Of a DNA stretch of 34,486 bases, positions 1 to 7,862 are shown in pieces; within the stretch, counting starts at the first letter, position 1, and every line of letters begins with the position of its first letter. This stretch comes from Sutcliffiella rhizosphaerae (lineage in GTDB: Bacteria > Bacillota > Bacilli > Bacillales > Bacillaceae_I). A program made the position numbers and the translations under genes. The DNA lies in contig NZ_CAKJTJ010000035.1 of assembly GCF_917563925.1 (NCBI RefSeq), forward strand, positions 1 through 34,486, in the 5' to 3' direction. The notes beneath the pieces are model-generated. The model had not been told where the DNA came from. It searched no databases and was given only the letters and a program-made list of their open reading frames with translations.

Positions 1-125
1 GCATAATCCTATACAAATAATCACATCATTTACAAAAACTTCAAATGAAATTATTGAAGTTTCTTTGTCATGCATGTTTTTATTATAACATCTTTAATCT
101 AGTATTATTTAAAAAAAGGGTCGAC

Positions 126-542
126 TTATATTAGCTGGTATAATTGATTGGTAGTCTTTGCAGAAGTGAAGTACGTTTCACTTTCCCCTACCATATAGAT
201 GAGGATACTCTCTTCATTTTCCTCACCTAACCATAAATGAATGGGATGCTTTGGCAAATCTTCATCATATATAACCATTAGGTCATAATCAGGTGTAGTT
301 CCCTGAATGCTTGAAGGCAGGATTACCGCCGTTTTAATCGCATTTTCCAATATTTTTATAGATGGCTCGTCCTTAAAGGAAAAGAGGATCTCTTCATTCA
401 TATCTCCTATTCCAATTGAGCTGGAAACGTTTATTTCTCTAATCTTTTCATCTAAAAGGACCATTCTATTATCTTGCATATCCTGACAACCTACTAAAAT
501 AAATATGCCAATGATGCTTAGTAAAAAATAATAAACTTTCAT
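126..542 (-). CDS. Small predicted lipoprotein, function unknown
   Basis: This 138-residue protein starts with a short lysine-containing n-region and a hydrophobic stretch ending in a lipobox (LVGC, Cys at about 19). It should therefore be exported, lipidated and anchored on the outer face of the membrane. A GAGGAGA ribosome binding site sits just before the ATG. The mature part is acidic, about 120 residues, with no catalytic motif I recognise. Its general look resembles the small YhfM-like lipoproteins of Bacillus, but this is only an impression. It is a single gene followed by the window's left edge. Lipoprotein status is clear from sequence; the role is unknown. Confidence 0.75.
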   Translation of the reverse strand: MKVYYFLLSIIGIFILVGCQDMQDNRMVLLDEKIREINVSSSIGIGDMNEEILFSFKDEPSIKILENAIKTAVILPSSIQGTTPDYDLMVIYDEDLPKHPIHLWLGEENEESILIYMVGESETYFTSAKTTNQLYQLI

Positions 543-651
543 TCTTTTCTCCTCTTAAAGGTGTAGTAATACTTATATACGAAACGGTTTTCATTTTGGG
601 CTCATTTTTTTACAAAGGCTCTGTTAATGTTTAATGTGGTTTTTTTGTTAT

Positions 652-691
652 AAGAATGGGAAACTCCGTTTTATATGAGTTTCCCATTCTT
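652..691. repeat. Perfect 15-bp inverted repeat downstream of a small gene
   Basis: Two perfectly complementary 15-base arms (652-666 and 677-691) are separated by a 10-base loop. It lies just past the stop of the small gene at 707-880. Neither strand has a good U tract next to the stem, so it may protect or process the transcript 3' end rather than be a standard terminator. Confidence 0.6.
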
Positions 692-706
692 CACTTTTAC
701 CACATA

Positions 707-880
707 TCAATTTGATTTTTGATGAAAACAATCTTCACATATGAAACTACCTTCATTTTTTAAATACGCTTTTATTTCAGTCATCCCTTTACGCTTTGGA
801 TACCGCATTTTTATAAAGACAACCTCGTCACCCTTAATTTCTTTATCGCATTTAGTACACTTTGACTCTTCTCCGAACAC
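707..880 (-). CDS. 57-residue zinc-ribbon-like small protein, GTG start
   Basis: The gene is too short for usual ORF cutoffs. It reads from a GTG at 880 to a TGA at 707-709 and is preceded by a near-perfect GGAGGTGAT ribosome binding site with five bases of spacing. An upstream ATG inside the site is in another frame. The 57-residue product has two CxxC pairs (C8/C11 and C48/C51), expected to bind one zinc, around a basic middle (RYPKRKG). Very similar small Bacillus proteins are often labelled 'Fe3+ hydroxamate ABC transporter substrate-binding', a label its size does not support. A role in nucleic acid or protein binding is inference. The overlapping ORF on the other strand is a shadow. Confidence 0.8.
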   Translation of the reverse strand: MFGEESKCTKCDKEIKGDEVVFIKMRYPKRKGMTEIKAYLKNEGSFICEDCFHQKSN

Positions 881-958
881 TGCATATCACCTCCAATTAA
901 AATTTGAGCTTACAAAACCCATGCAAAAGAAAAGGGTTTAAATCATTACCGTATTAAA

Positions 959-1078
959 TCAGACGGTGGAAATTCCACCCAATACTAGTACTAAAAGAAT
1001 GCCTCCAATTAAACACCCTATTTTAGTAAAAAGGATTATTTTTTCTCGTTTTAAGATGTGATTGTCACTGGAATTCAT
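959..1078 (-). CDS. 39-residue single-span membrane peptide
   Basis: A short ORF begins at the ATG at 1078 behind an AAAGGA ribosome binding site and ends at TGA at 959-961. The product has a polar, basic N-terminus and one glycine-rich hydrophobic helix (about residues 19-39). It looks like a one-span membrane peptide with the C-terminus at the far side. It lies upstream of the zinc-ribbon small gene in the same direction, about 80 bp away, and may share its transcript. No family is recognised; small size limits certainty. Confidence 0.5.
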   Translation of the reverse strand: MNSSDNHILKREKIILFTKIGCLIGGILLVLVLGGISTV

Positions 1079-1178
1079 TATTTTTGGTCCTTTCTTCGTG
1101 AACTGCTGGTTACTTATTAGCCTAATATATTTTGGGTAAAAATGGTATAACTTAATGCAGTAATTGCTTTTAGTACAT

Positions 1179-1208
1179 TTGACAAATAAGTAATTACGGG
1201 TATATACT
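1179..1208 (+). promoter_or_regulatory. Predicted sigma-A promoter of the marR gene
   Basis: TTGACA (1179-1184), an 18-bp spacer and TATACT (1203-1208) lie 37 bases upstream of the MarR start codon. The palindromic operator at 1190-1217 covers the spacer and the -10 box, which fits autorepression. Confidence 0.7.
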
Positions 1209-1217
1209 CGTAATTAC
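1190..1217. promoter_or_regulatory. MarR operator 1 (28-bp palindrome)
   Basis: Two 11-base arms, GTAATTACGGG and its near-perfect complement, are centred on TATATA at 1203.5. The core is ACGNGTATATACNCGT. The same core recurs at 1667-1686 before the transporter gene. Placement over the promoter of a MarR gene makes it the likely binding site of that protein. Confidence 0.75.
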
Positions 1218-1244
1218 AAACCATTTCTTGGAGGTTCTTTCCTT

Positions 1245-1652
1245 ATGAGTTCCTGTTATTGTATTAATCTTAGATCTGCGTCAAGAAGGATGAGCACGCA
1301 GTATAGTAACGCTTTAAAACCTTTGAATATAACTGTTTCCCAGTACAGTTTATTGAAAATGATTAAACGTCATCAGATGATATCCATCACACATTTAGCA
1401 AAAGAATGTGAATTAGAGCGTTCAACAGTAGGTAGAAATATTAAAGTGCTGGAGAAAATGAATTTCATATATTTTGCTGCTCCTGAGAATAAAAATGATC
1501 AACGGGAGAATTTAATCGCAGTTACTGATTATGGTTCACGTGTACTGGAAGAGGCCATTCAAATTTGGCAGTCTGTTCAGAAAGAGATAGAAGATAAACT
1601 CGGTGGGGAAGACAAAGCCAGAGAGCTTTTAACCATTTTAAATAGCATCTAG
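1245..1652 (+). CDS. MarR-family transcriptional regulator
   Basis: The product is a 135-residue winged helix-turn-helix protein of usual MarR length. The DNA-binding part runs from about residue 35 to 100, with a recognition-helix segment (ECELERSTVGRNIKVLEK) and a wing containing DQRE. The N-terminus carries CYC near residue 5 followed by an LRSASRR helix, as in MarR proteins that head drug-efflux or redox-linked units. The Cys pair could be a sensor, but that is inference. A GGAGG site precedes the ATG by eleven bases. The gene sits 52 bp before an MFS exporter, and the same palindrome lies in front of both, so it most likely represses itself and the exporter until a ligand binds. Confidence 0.9.
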   Translation: MSSCYCINLRSASRRMSTQYSNALKPLNITVSQYSLLKMIKRHQMISITHLAKECELERSTVGRNIKVLEKMNFIYFAAPENKNDQRENLIAVTDYGSRVLEEAIQIWQSVQKEIEDKLGGEDKARELLTILNSI

Positions 1653-1666
1653 TGGAGATTTCACCT

Positions 1667-1686
1667 AAACGGGTATATACACGTTT
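1667..1686. promoter_or_regulatory. MarR operator 2 before the MFS gene
   Basis: A 20-bp palindrome with the core ACGGGTATATACACGT is centred at 1676.5. It matches the core of operator 1 except at the two free positions. It ends 18 bases before the TTG start of the transporter and may cover a second promoter or act as a roadblock in the marR-mfs transcript. Confidence 0.7.
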
Positions 1687-1704
1687 CAGTGAGGGGGATA
1701 ACTT

Positions 1705-2958
1705 TTGAAAAAGATTCATTATAGCTGGGTCATCTTAAGCATTGTTTTTATTTCTATCATTGTCGCGGGTATCACTCGTTCATCGTCTGGTGTATTTATC
1801 ATTCCTTTTGAAAACGAATTTGGTTGGGAACGTACTGAAATTTCCATCGCTATTGGTCTAAACCTCCTGATGTATGGACTATCCGGACCATTTATGGGTG
1901 CCTTCGTACAAATTATTGGTGTAAAGAAGATGATGATTATCTCCATGTTTACGATGGCCATTGGGTTAGCTCTCTCATTAGTAATGTCTGAAACTTGGCA
2001 TCTACTAATTTTATGGGGAATTCTTATCGGATTAGGCGCTTCACTATTTTTAACTGTACTTAGTCCAATTATCGCAAACAGATGGTTCCATCAACGGCGC
2101 GGTCTTGCAATAGGAATACTTACCGCTAGTACGGCAACAGGCCAGTTAGTTTTATTACCAGTTGTAGCTTATGTAGTTGAAGCTTCTAGTTGGAGATTTT
2201 CTATTTTTATCATTTTAGTGCTGGCTCTACTTACAATTATTCTACTAATCGTTTTTATGAAAGAATTCCCAAAGGATATAGGATTATCCCCCTATGGTGG
2301 AGAAGCAACAGTGAGTGCAAGTAAACTAGCTACGAGAAACCCTTTTTCACTAGCTATAAAGACACTTTTTGAAGCCTTTAAATATCGGGAATTTTGGTTA
2401 CTTGCTGGAAGCTTTTTTATTTGTGGACTTTCTACAAGCGGCTTAATTGGTACACATTTTATTGCGTATTGTATCGGTTTTGGCATTGCTTCCGTTACAG
2501 CAGCGTCTATGCTTTCGGTTATGGGAGTATTTGATTTAGTAGGCACAACTGTTTCCGGATGGTTATCTGATAAAATCGATAATCGTTGGTTGCTGTTTTG
2601 GTACTATCTATTAAGAGGACTTTCCTTACTATTACTTCCCATTGCTTTATTCGACGGCTCATTTGTATTGTTAATTGTTTTTTCCTTATTTTATGGATTA
2701 GATTGGATCGCTACTGTACCACCTACCATTAACATAGCCCGCAATGTTTTTGGGATAGAAAAAAGCGTCATTGTATACGGATGGATCTTCACTGCCCACC
2801 AAATGGGCGCTGCTACTGCTGCCTTAGGAGGAGGGTTAGTATTTGAAAGATTTAACGACTATACATCAGCTTTTATAGGAGCAGGAATACTATGCTTTCT
2901 TGCAAGCTTGAGTGTTATTATTATTCGGAAAAAGTATGCGTTGCCTGTTAAGGGGTAA
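1705..2958 (+). CDS. MFS transporter, 12-span, OFA/MCT-like
   Basis: This 417-residue integral membrane protein has about 12 hydrophobic helices in two halves, split by a basic cytoplasmic loop near residues 190-220. The loop after helix 2 has a degenerate MFS motif, and RWF is followed by RGLAIGI after helix 4, as in the oxalate/formate antiporter and monocarboxylate transporter-like branch. The start is TTG at 1705, eight bases after GAGGGGG; no better ATG exists upstream. It follows marR by 52 bp and has its own copy of the MarR palindrome. It probably exports or exchanges a small organic anion or drug sensed by the regulator. The substrate cannot be read from sequence. Confidence 0.85.
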   Translation: MKKIHYSWVILSIVFISIIVAGITRSSSGVFIIPFENEFGWERTEISIAIGLNLLMYGLSGPFMGAFVQIIGVKKMMIISMFTMAIGLALSLVMSETWHLLILWGILIGLGASLFLTVLSPIIANRWFHQRRGLAIGILTASTATGQLVLLPVVAYVVEASSWRFSIFIILVLALLTIILLIVFMKEFPKDIGLSPYGGEATVSASKLATRNPFSLAIKTLFEAFKYREFWLLAGSFFICGLSTSGLIGTHFIAYCIGFGIASVTAASMLSVMGVFDLVGTTVSGWLSDKIDNRWLLFWYYLLRGLSLLLLPIALFDGSFVLLIVFSLFYGLDWIATVPPTINIARNVFGIEKSVIVYGWIFTAHQMGAATAALGGGLVFERFNDYTSAFIGAGILCFLASLSVIIIRKKYALPVKG

Positions 2959-3186
2959 GTTTCCCTTTGAATCTACTCTATCTTACAATGAGTAAAGATA
3001 GTAATATTTCTCTTTATTTTTCTATTAGTATTTAAGAAATTATTATGATTAATGAAACATTCAAGGTAACCCATAGTTAGATTGGAGAGTTTCATTTTTA
3101 TGTTCAAATCTTCTACTTTATAACGTTGCAATGTACCAAATTCTTTAAATCTATCTTTATCTTTTTTACGTAGACGAATCCTTGAA
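2959..3186. other. Gap with a weak hairpin; no supported gene
   Basis: A 7-bp stem (2978-2984 with 2995-3001) after the MFS stop may act as a weak terminator. The rest is AT-rich. An open frame on the minus strand here has no ribosome binding site and overlaps the DinB remnant, so I do not accept it. It could be part of a decayed mobile sequence, but nothing recognisable remains. Confidence 0.4.
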
Positions 3187-3390
3187 GGAAGTGCAAACCG
3201 CATTTGGAAAAAAGAAACAAATGCTCAAATTATTATGGAGCTAATTAAGCACATTGTTTACCGTGGACAAGTTACAATTCTTATGCGTTAAGCTTAAATC
3301 AAACCTTTTGGGGTTAATGGACCACTAAAAGAAGCTTTGATTCACTTAGGTCTGGAAAATCCACCACTTACGAACTTTTCGTTAGTAATA
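3187..3390 (+). pseudogene. Remnant of a DinB/DfsB-family gene (C-terminal part)
   Basis: The frame starting at 3187 reads a peptide ending KHIVYRGQVTILMR, then two stop codons, then a segment with FGVNGP and LGLENPP. This order matches the C-terminus of DinB-like four-helix proteins, where a His-rich HHRGQ..LMRQAG segment is followed by PG(V)YGP and a Trp/Gly tail; compare the intact gene at 17850-18347. The second His of the motif is lost (Tyr-Arg), and there is no start or N-terminal half. It is a decayed fragment, possibly left by a rearrangement around 3180. A terminator-like hairpin follows. Confidence 0.65.
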
Positions 3391-3395
3391 CGAAT

Positions 3396-3422
3396 GGAAA
3401 ACCCAATAGAAATAGGGTTTCC
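3396..3422 (+). terminator. Terminator-like hairpin after the DinB remnant
   Basis: A GGAAAACCC arm pairs with GGGTTTCC with one bulged base and a 10-base loop, followed by a moderately T-rich tail. It probably once ended the DinB-like gene. Confidence 0.45.
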
Positions 3423-3461
3423 CTTAATTTTGACTATTATCAACATTAAAATTTAACAAAG

Positions 3462-3508
3462 CCAAAAAATAAAGAAAGATAAACCAAAACAAACTGCGGC
3501 TTATCTTT
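3462..3508 (-). terminator. Terminator of the ABC operon
   Basis: On the minus strand an 11-bp stem (3498-3508 with 3475-3485, one G-U pair) is followed by a run ending in six Ts. It lies 24 bp after the ATPase stop codon. Confidence 0.7.
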
Positions 3509-3531
3509 AAAATATTCATACATAGCATAGA

Positions 3532-4203
3532 TTATTTTTTCATAAATTGCTGCTTAAAATTATCTGTTAAAGGTATTAATTCACTTTCTTCGATTACATA
3601 AATTTCATCACACAGCTCTTCAATATCAGCAAAATGGTGACTTGTCAGTAATATGGTTTTCTGTTGTTCTTTTAAGTTTTTAATAATTTCCTTTACATCT
3701 TGATATGTTTTGTAATCAAGTGCGTTAAAAGGTTCATCTAAAATTAAAATATGCTGATTTTCCATAATTGCCTGTGCAATTCCTAACTTTTGTTTCATAC
3801 CTAAAGAGTAATCCTTTACTTTCGTTTTATTTTTGGGGTTTAAGCCGACTAATTGCATAGCTTCTTCAATTTGTTTATTGTTTATCCGATTTTTTATAGC
3901 TGCTAAATATTGTAGATTTTTAAAGCCGCTAAAAAGTTCAATATAGCCTGGCTCATTAATAAAAACACCTACACCTTCAGGGAAATCAAATTGTTCTCCT
4001 AAAACTTGATTTCGTATTATCACTTGCCCTTTAGTAGGCACTTCAAATCCACATATCAATTTAAACAAAACCGATTTACCACTACCATTACCACCAACAA
4101 TCCCAACTGTTTGACCTTGTGCAATATTTAATTGAATATCTTTTAATATTTCGTGGCCTGAAAATTGTTTTGATATATTTCTTAATTCAATTTCAACTGT
4201 CAT
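3532..4203 (-). CDS. ABC transporter ATP-binding protein (drug/peptide type)
   Basis: The 223-residue ATPase subunit has Walker A GGNGSGKS at 37-44, signature YSLGMKQKLGIA at 132-143, Walker B ILILDEP at 152-158 and a His switch at 189-190. The position of the usual Q-loop reads FINEPGY, an Asn-Glu variant like that seen in bacitracin- and lantibiotic-type exporters (BcrA-like). It works on the inner face of the membrane, powering the two permeases encoded just upstream. The start overlaps none but is only 4 bases after the preceding stop, with GAGGGTGAT as ribosome site. The substrate is unknown; export of, or protection from, a peptide is the best family-based guess. Confidence 0.9.
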   Translation of the reverse strand: MTVEIELRNISKQFSGHEILKDIQLNIAQGQTVGIVGGNGSGKSVLFKLICGFEVPTKGQVIIRNQVLGEQFDFPEGVGVFINEPGYIELFSGFKNLQYLAAIKNRINNKQIEEAMQLVGLNPKNKTKVKDYSLGMKQKLGIAQAIMENQHILILDEPFNALDYKTYQDVKEIIKNLKEQQKTILLTSHHFADIEELCDEIYVIEESELIPLTDNFKQQFMKK

Positions 4204-4207
4204 TTAA

Positions 4208-5680
4208 TCACCCTCGTTCAAAATATTTATACGACTTCCATCTTATAGTGATAACCATACAGCAAAGGACAATAAAACTAACAATCGCCATTTCTAACAT
4301 CGTTCTCCCCATTTCCTCCATTCGTGCTAATTGACCACTCCCTGCCACATTGTACGACAGCCAATTTATCGGAAGAACATTAATGAGGTATAAACTCATA
4401 GTAGTTAAAAAGGACAATGTTACCCGATTGGTTACAATGAAAAGCACCAATAATAAAGTCATCATGCAACTCAATTCGAGTATTTTAATAAGAACGATGT
4501 ATGAAAGTAAATACCAATCTATCACCAAAGTTTTATCAAATAAAATACCGATTATTAGTAAAATAGAAACCGACAGGATAACGTAGACAACTGCTAATAA
4601 TAAGGTGTGACCTAAAACGACCCTCCCCCACGCTGATTTCTTTTGTATGCGCATAAATAATGAAACATATCTGGGATAACACCATGCCTGCACAAATATA
4701 CCAAACGTGTACATCGGCGTTCCGATGTAAATCATTTGCTCTAACCATGTCAAAACATGCATAGAACCTATTGGTAACCCGTAAAAGAAACGCATAAAAT
4801 AATCATTTAATGTTTCTTCTATAAAAGCTGCCTTTGTCACTGCTAAAATGGTGATGCTCGTACACCAAATCGATACTAATTTAGGCGTCCATAAGATCCT
4901 AGTATAATAAGTGAATAATCCTTTTTTTAACTTCTTAGCATTTCCTGGAGACCAGAACCAAAATCGTAGTATGCTATAGATTTGGAAGAGACTCAGTAGT
5001 ACCATCGCAAAAATGGTCCACCAAATCGAGTAATTTCCAGTAAAGTTATGATGTAACACTATATAACGATTGATTCCGATGAAAGGTATGTTTCCCATCC
5101 AGGGCACTTTGATAGATAAAATCATAACGATGTATAATAAACCAATACAAAAATATGTAGCTTTCCTAGAGAAAAAGTGCACCATTGTCACAAATGTACA
5201 GCCTATGAAACTATACCCTACGAATAAATATAGTACAGAGTATAATACGCCTTGGACTGGGTTACTAAACGTACTCATAAAGTATTGCATCATCTCTGCA
5301 TCCAAAGAGCTTTGCCAGTTATTGTTCAAAGGTAATCCAATTGATACCATCATTGAAACCAAGACAATAATCCCTGCAAATATAAAAGAAAATAAAGTGA
5401 TTGCTAACCACTTTGTAAACATAAAACGATAAAACTTTTCCGTACGTATTAACTCCACCATACGTGGCTCATTATAAAGTTTTGATAGACAAAGGAGAAA
5501 AAACGGTGTCATTAGGAAAATGATGACATAATGATCCGTTATGAGATAAAGGACAAACAAACTAAAACTGCCATCATACGTCTTGCGATCTCCTACAGCT
5601 GTTAGTGTGAAAATGGCTATGAATAGTATAAGGGCTTTCGTCATTAGTAAGTTCAAGTGCTGCCAAATGAGGATTTTCAT
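4208..5680 (-). CDS. Large ABC-2-type membrane protein
   Basis: This 490-residue protein has about 12 predicted membrane helices, arranged as two halves separated by a basic loop near residues 245-260. It has no ATPase motifs. It is twice the size of a usual ABC-2 permease, so it may be a fused pair of half-permeases. It lies 8 bp after the 265-residue permease and 4 bp before the ATPase, all in one direction, so the three form one transporter. A GTAGGTGAAC segment precedes the ATG. I recognise no specific family; assignment as a permease is from topology and operon context. Confidence 0.75.
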   Translation of the reverse strand: MKILIWQHLNLLMTKALILFIAIFTLTAVGDRKTYDGSFSLFVLYLITDHYVIIFLMTPFFLLCLSKLYNEPRMVELIRTEKFYRFMFTKWLAITLFSFIFAGIIVLVSMMVSIGLPLNNNWQSSLDAEMMQYFMSTFSNPVQGVLYSVLYLFVGYSFIGCTFVTMVHFFSRKATYFCIGLLYIVMILSIKVPWMGNIPFIGINRYIVLHHNFTGNYSIWWTIFAMVLLSLFQIYSILRFWFWSPGNAKKLKKGLFTYYTRILWTPKLVSIWCTSITILAVTKAAFIEETLNDYFMRFFYGLPIGSMHVLTWLEQMIYIGTPMYTFGIFVQAWCYPRYVSLFMRIQKKSAWGRVVLGHTLLLAVVYVILSVSILLIIGILFDKTLVIDWYLLSYIVLIKILELSCMMTLLLVLFIVTNRVTLSFLTTMSLYLINVLPINWLSYNVAGSGQLARMEEMGRTMLEMAIVSFIVLCCMVITIRWKSYKYFERG

Positions 5681-5688
5681 ACGTTCAC

Positions 5689-6486
5689 CTACAAGTCATA
5701 AATGCGTGCTTTTACCACTTTTCCTTTGTATACTAAATATCCTAAGATAACTAATAGAAGCAAAGCTGGTCCAGTAATAAAGCTCCCCCAGAATAAAGAT
5801 TCAAACATTACACTGGACGGTTCAAATGCCGTAACTAACCGGTATCTTTCAAGACCTAAAACGGACCAACAAAAATTCTCTAATAGCTCATAAACAAAGG
5901 GGCCAGTTAAAATAACAAATAAATTTTTACTATATAAGCTAAATGCAAAACCTAGTGTTGCAATCAAACCACCTATTATGCCTTTCCATAAACTAAATAC
6001 CAATCCATACAAGAAAGGCTGTTCTATAAAATGTTCTCCAAAAATACGGGATTGAGCGATTATCCCTTTCAACTCACCTGTTATTGGATCAACCTCAGTT
6101 AATTGAACTGTAATTGGGGGTACCATATATAATGCAACTAGGACGCCTGTTATTGAAACGCAAAAAATAACTAAAAAACCGCTCCCTGCACTTACCATCC
6201 ATTTCGATAGTAAATACTGCTCTTTATTCACACGTGGTAATGTATACTTAATAAATCCATTTTTACGCTCAAAATACATAAGCCAGCCTGTGGGAATAAC
6301 TGCAAGCAACGGGAATATTAGATTAAATATCGGAAATCCAACCTCATACACTTCAAGCTGTGCCTCTAATGCATAACTTTTATAAAAAAATAATGTACTA
6401 ATTGTAACAGCCACCATAGCAATTGCTGATGTCACAAATACTGCTATTCTCACTTTTCGCCATTCATTCATCATTAATAGTTTCAC
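5689..6486 (-). CDS. ABC-2-type permease, 6-span
   Basis: This 265-residue membrane protein has a short cytoplasmic N-terminus (MNEWRKVR), then about six helices, with an extracytoplasmic loop around residues 120-160. The pattern, including FERKNGFIKY after helix 2 and a YLLSKW segment, fits lantibiotic-immunity/ABC-2 permeases. The start is GTG at 6486, seven bases after GAGGGGG. It is the first gene of the ABC operon and has its own promoter at 6510-6538, separate from the upstream two-component genes. Confidence 0.8.
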   Translation of the reverse strand: MKLLMMNEWRKVRIAVFVTSAIAMVAVTISTLFFYKSYALEAQLEVYEVGFPIFNLIFPLLAVIPTGWLMYFERKNGFIKYTLPRVNKEQYLLSKWMVSAGSGFLVIFCVSITGVLVALYMVPPITVQLTEVDPITGELKGIIAQSRIFGEHFIEQPFLYGLVFSLWKGIIGGLIATLGFAFSLYSKNLFVILTGPFVYELLENFCWSVLGLERYRLVTAFEPSSVMFESLFWGSFITGPALLLLVILGYLVYKGKVVKARIYDL

Positions 6487-6509
6487 ATTCTATCCCCCTC
6501 AATGCCCTT

Positions 6510-6538
6510 ACTATAGCGAAACAAATAAATGGCTGCAA
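6510..6538 (-). promoter_or_regulatory. Predicted promoter of the ABC operon
   Basis: Minus strand TTGCAG (6533-6538), a 17-bp spacer and TATAGT (6510-6515) lie 24 bases before the GTG start. A promoter here means the transporter can be induced separately from the response regulator and kinase genes. Confidence 0.6.
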
Positions 6539-6555
6539 TGGCTTAAGAACAAAGA

Positions 6556-6599
6556 AAGGTTTTACAGGAACGTAAACATTTTCATTCCTGTAAAACCTT
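6556..6599 (-). terminator. Strong hairpin between kinase gene and ABC operon
   Basis: A perfect 15-bp stem (6556-6570 with 6585-6599) with a 14-base loop starts 10 bp after the kinase stop. The tail on the minus strand is only moderately T-rich. It separates the sensory operon from the transporter operon. Confidence 0.65.
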
Positions 6600-6608
6600 C
6601 TTTTATTC

Positions 6609-7862
6609 TTAGAACAGCAAGCCAATGGTCACATAATTTGTTTTTTTCTGCTCATTCTTTAAAAGGAGATGAGCCTTATATTGTTTGGCAATTTTTTGCA
6701 CATTGTGCAATCCAAAGCCCCGGACACCCTTTTTCGTTGAAAAACCAATTTCAAACATCTTGCGAAATTGCTCGATTGAAATGTAAGGTGATGGATTACT
6801 TACTTCAATTACAAACTGATCTTTTTCTTTCTTAAGTGTGACATACACGGTGTCTTCACTTTGACTAGCTTCAAAAGCATTATCAAGTAAAATCCCAAGC
6901 ACCTCAATTAAGTCGACATCTTCACAGGGCATATTATGAACCGAGAGTGAATTTTCAATTACTACATGAATCCCCATTTGTTCCGCTCTTTTTACTTTTG
7001 TATATAGAAACCCAGCCACAACTTTATGATCCATCGTTAATAATTGTTGTTGGTGAGATTGTAATTTTAAATCCCCAGTATATCGAGTAATTTCATGCTT
7101 CGCCTCTTCTAAAGTATGAGTTGTTTCAAGAATACTTGTGATAGCTAACATTTTATTAGAAAATTCATGTTGCCTCGCACGTACTTCAAATACAAGTTCA
7201 TCAATAATAGGTACATACTCTTCCATCGCTATAATCCTAGCTTTTAAAGCCTGTTGTTTCTTTTGTTCAAAAAATAACCATGATATAAGTATAAACACAA
7301 TAACCGAACCAAACAGCAAGAGCCAACTACCAATCAGTGTAAGTTCATTAGTTTGAAAAATATATACGCTCATCAAAGCTAAAAAGAATATACCCAAAAT
7401 TAGCTGCTGCATCAATGTCATCTGTTCAAAATGCGTATATGTTAAATATCGAGTGATGAAAAAAACAACCCCTATTGCTATTGCCACACTTATTAAATGG
7501 TTCCATGAGCTATCTAACGGTAAAAACAATGTTAACAAGACTGCTTGTATCCGAATCATCATCCAGACCATTAAACTAAGCATGGTCATTAAAAAAATCG
7601 TTAAGTGACTACGTTTGAATAGATAACTATTGGCTACTAGTGTAAGAAAACAAAAGCCTATAAGGCTATGTATATGCATTACCGGTAAAACTCCAAGTCC
7701 CTTTAATGTCATAATTAGTCCTTGCTCATTGCTCTCACTTAGCAAACAAAACGATGAAATGACACCAATCCACAAAACGTGAGTCCATTTAATTTTAAAT
7801 GCTTCGCGAAAAAACAAACAAGTAATCATCCAAAGAGCCAAAATATCTAATAAAACGTTCAT
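6609..7862 (-). CDS. Sensor histidine kinase, GHKL/AgrC-like
   Basis: The 417-residue protein has about six membrane helices in residues 1-200, then a coiled linker, a phosphoacceptor motif RQHEFSNKM (His232) and a HATPase domain with the N-box LLDNAFEAS (Asn328) and a glycine box GVRGFGLHN (379-388). This arrangement is that of peptide-sensing kinases such as AgrC/ComD, which pair with LytTR regulators. Its start codon overlaps the regulator stop by 4 bases (ATGA), so the two are translationally coupled. The many-helix sensor suggests a membrane or peptide ligand. No signal peptide gene was found next to it, so it may sense an outside compound. Confidence 0.9.
   Translation of the reverse strand: MNVLLDILALWMITCLFFREAFKIKWTHVLWIGVISSFCLLSESNEQGLIMTLKGLGVLPVMHIHSLIGFCFLTLVANSYLFKRSHLTIFLMTMLSLMVWMMIRIQAVLLTLFLPLDSSWNHLISVAIAIGVVFFITRYLTYTHFEQMTLMQQLILGIFFLALMSVYIFQTNELTLIGSWLLLFGSVIVFILISWLFFEQKKQQALKARIIAMEEYVPIIDELVFEVRARQHEFSNKMLAITSILETTHTLEEAKHEITRYTGDLKLQSHQQQLLTMDHKVVAGFLYTKVKRAEQMGIHVVIENSLSVHNMPCEDVDLIEVLGILLDNAFEASQSEDTVYVTLKKEKDQFVIEVSNPSPYISIEQFRKMFEIGFSTKKGVRGFGLHNVQKIAKQYKAHLLLKNEQKKTNYVTIGLLF

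Noticed and set aside
741-941. 66-codon plus-strand ORF
   Set aside because: It is the complement of the small zinc-ribbon gene at 707-880, which has an excellent ribosome site and a sensible protein; the plus-strand frame has neither.
2973-3203. 76-codon minus-strand ORF with a basic N-terminus
   Set aside because: No ribosome site, overlaps the DinB remnant, and no recognisable protein pattern.
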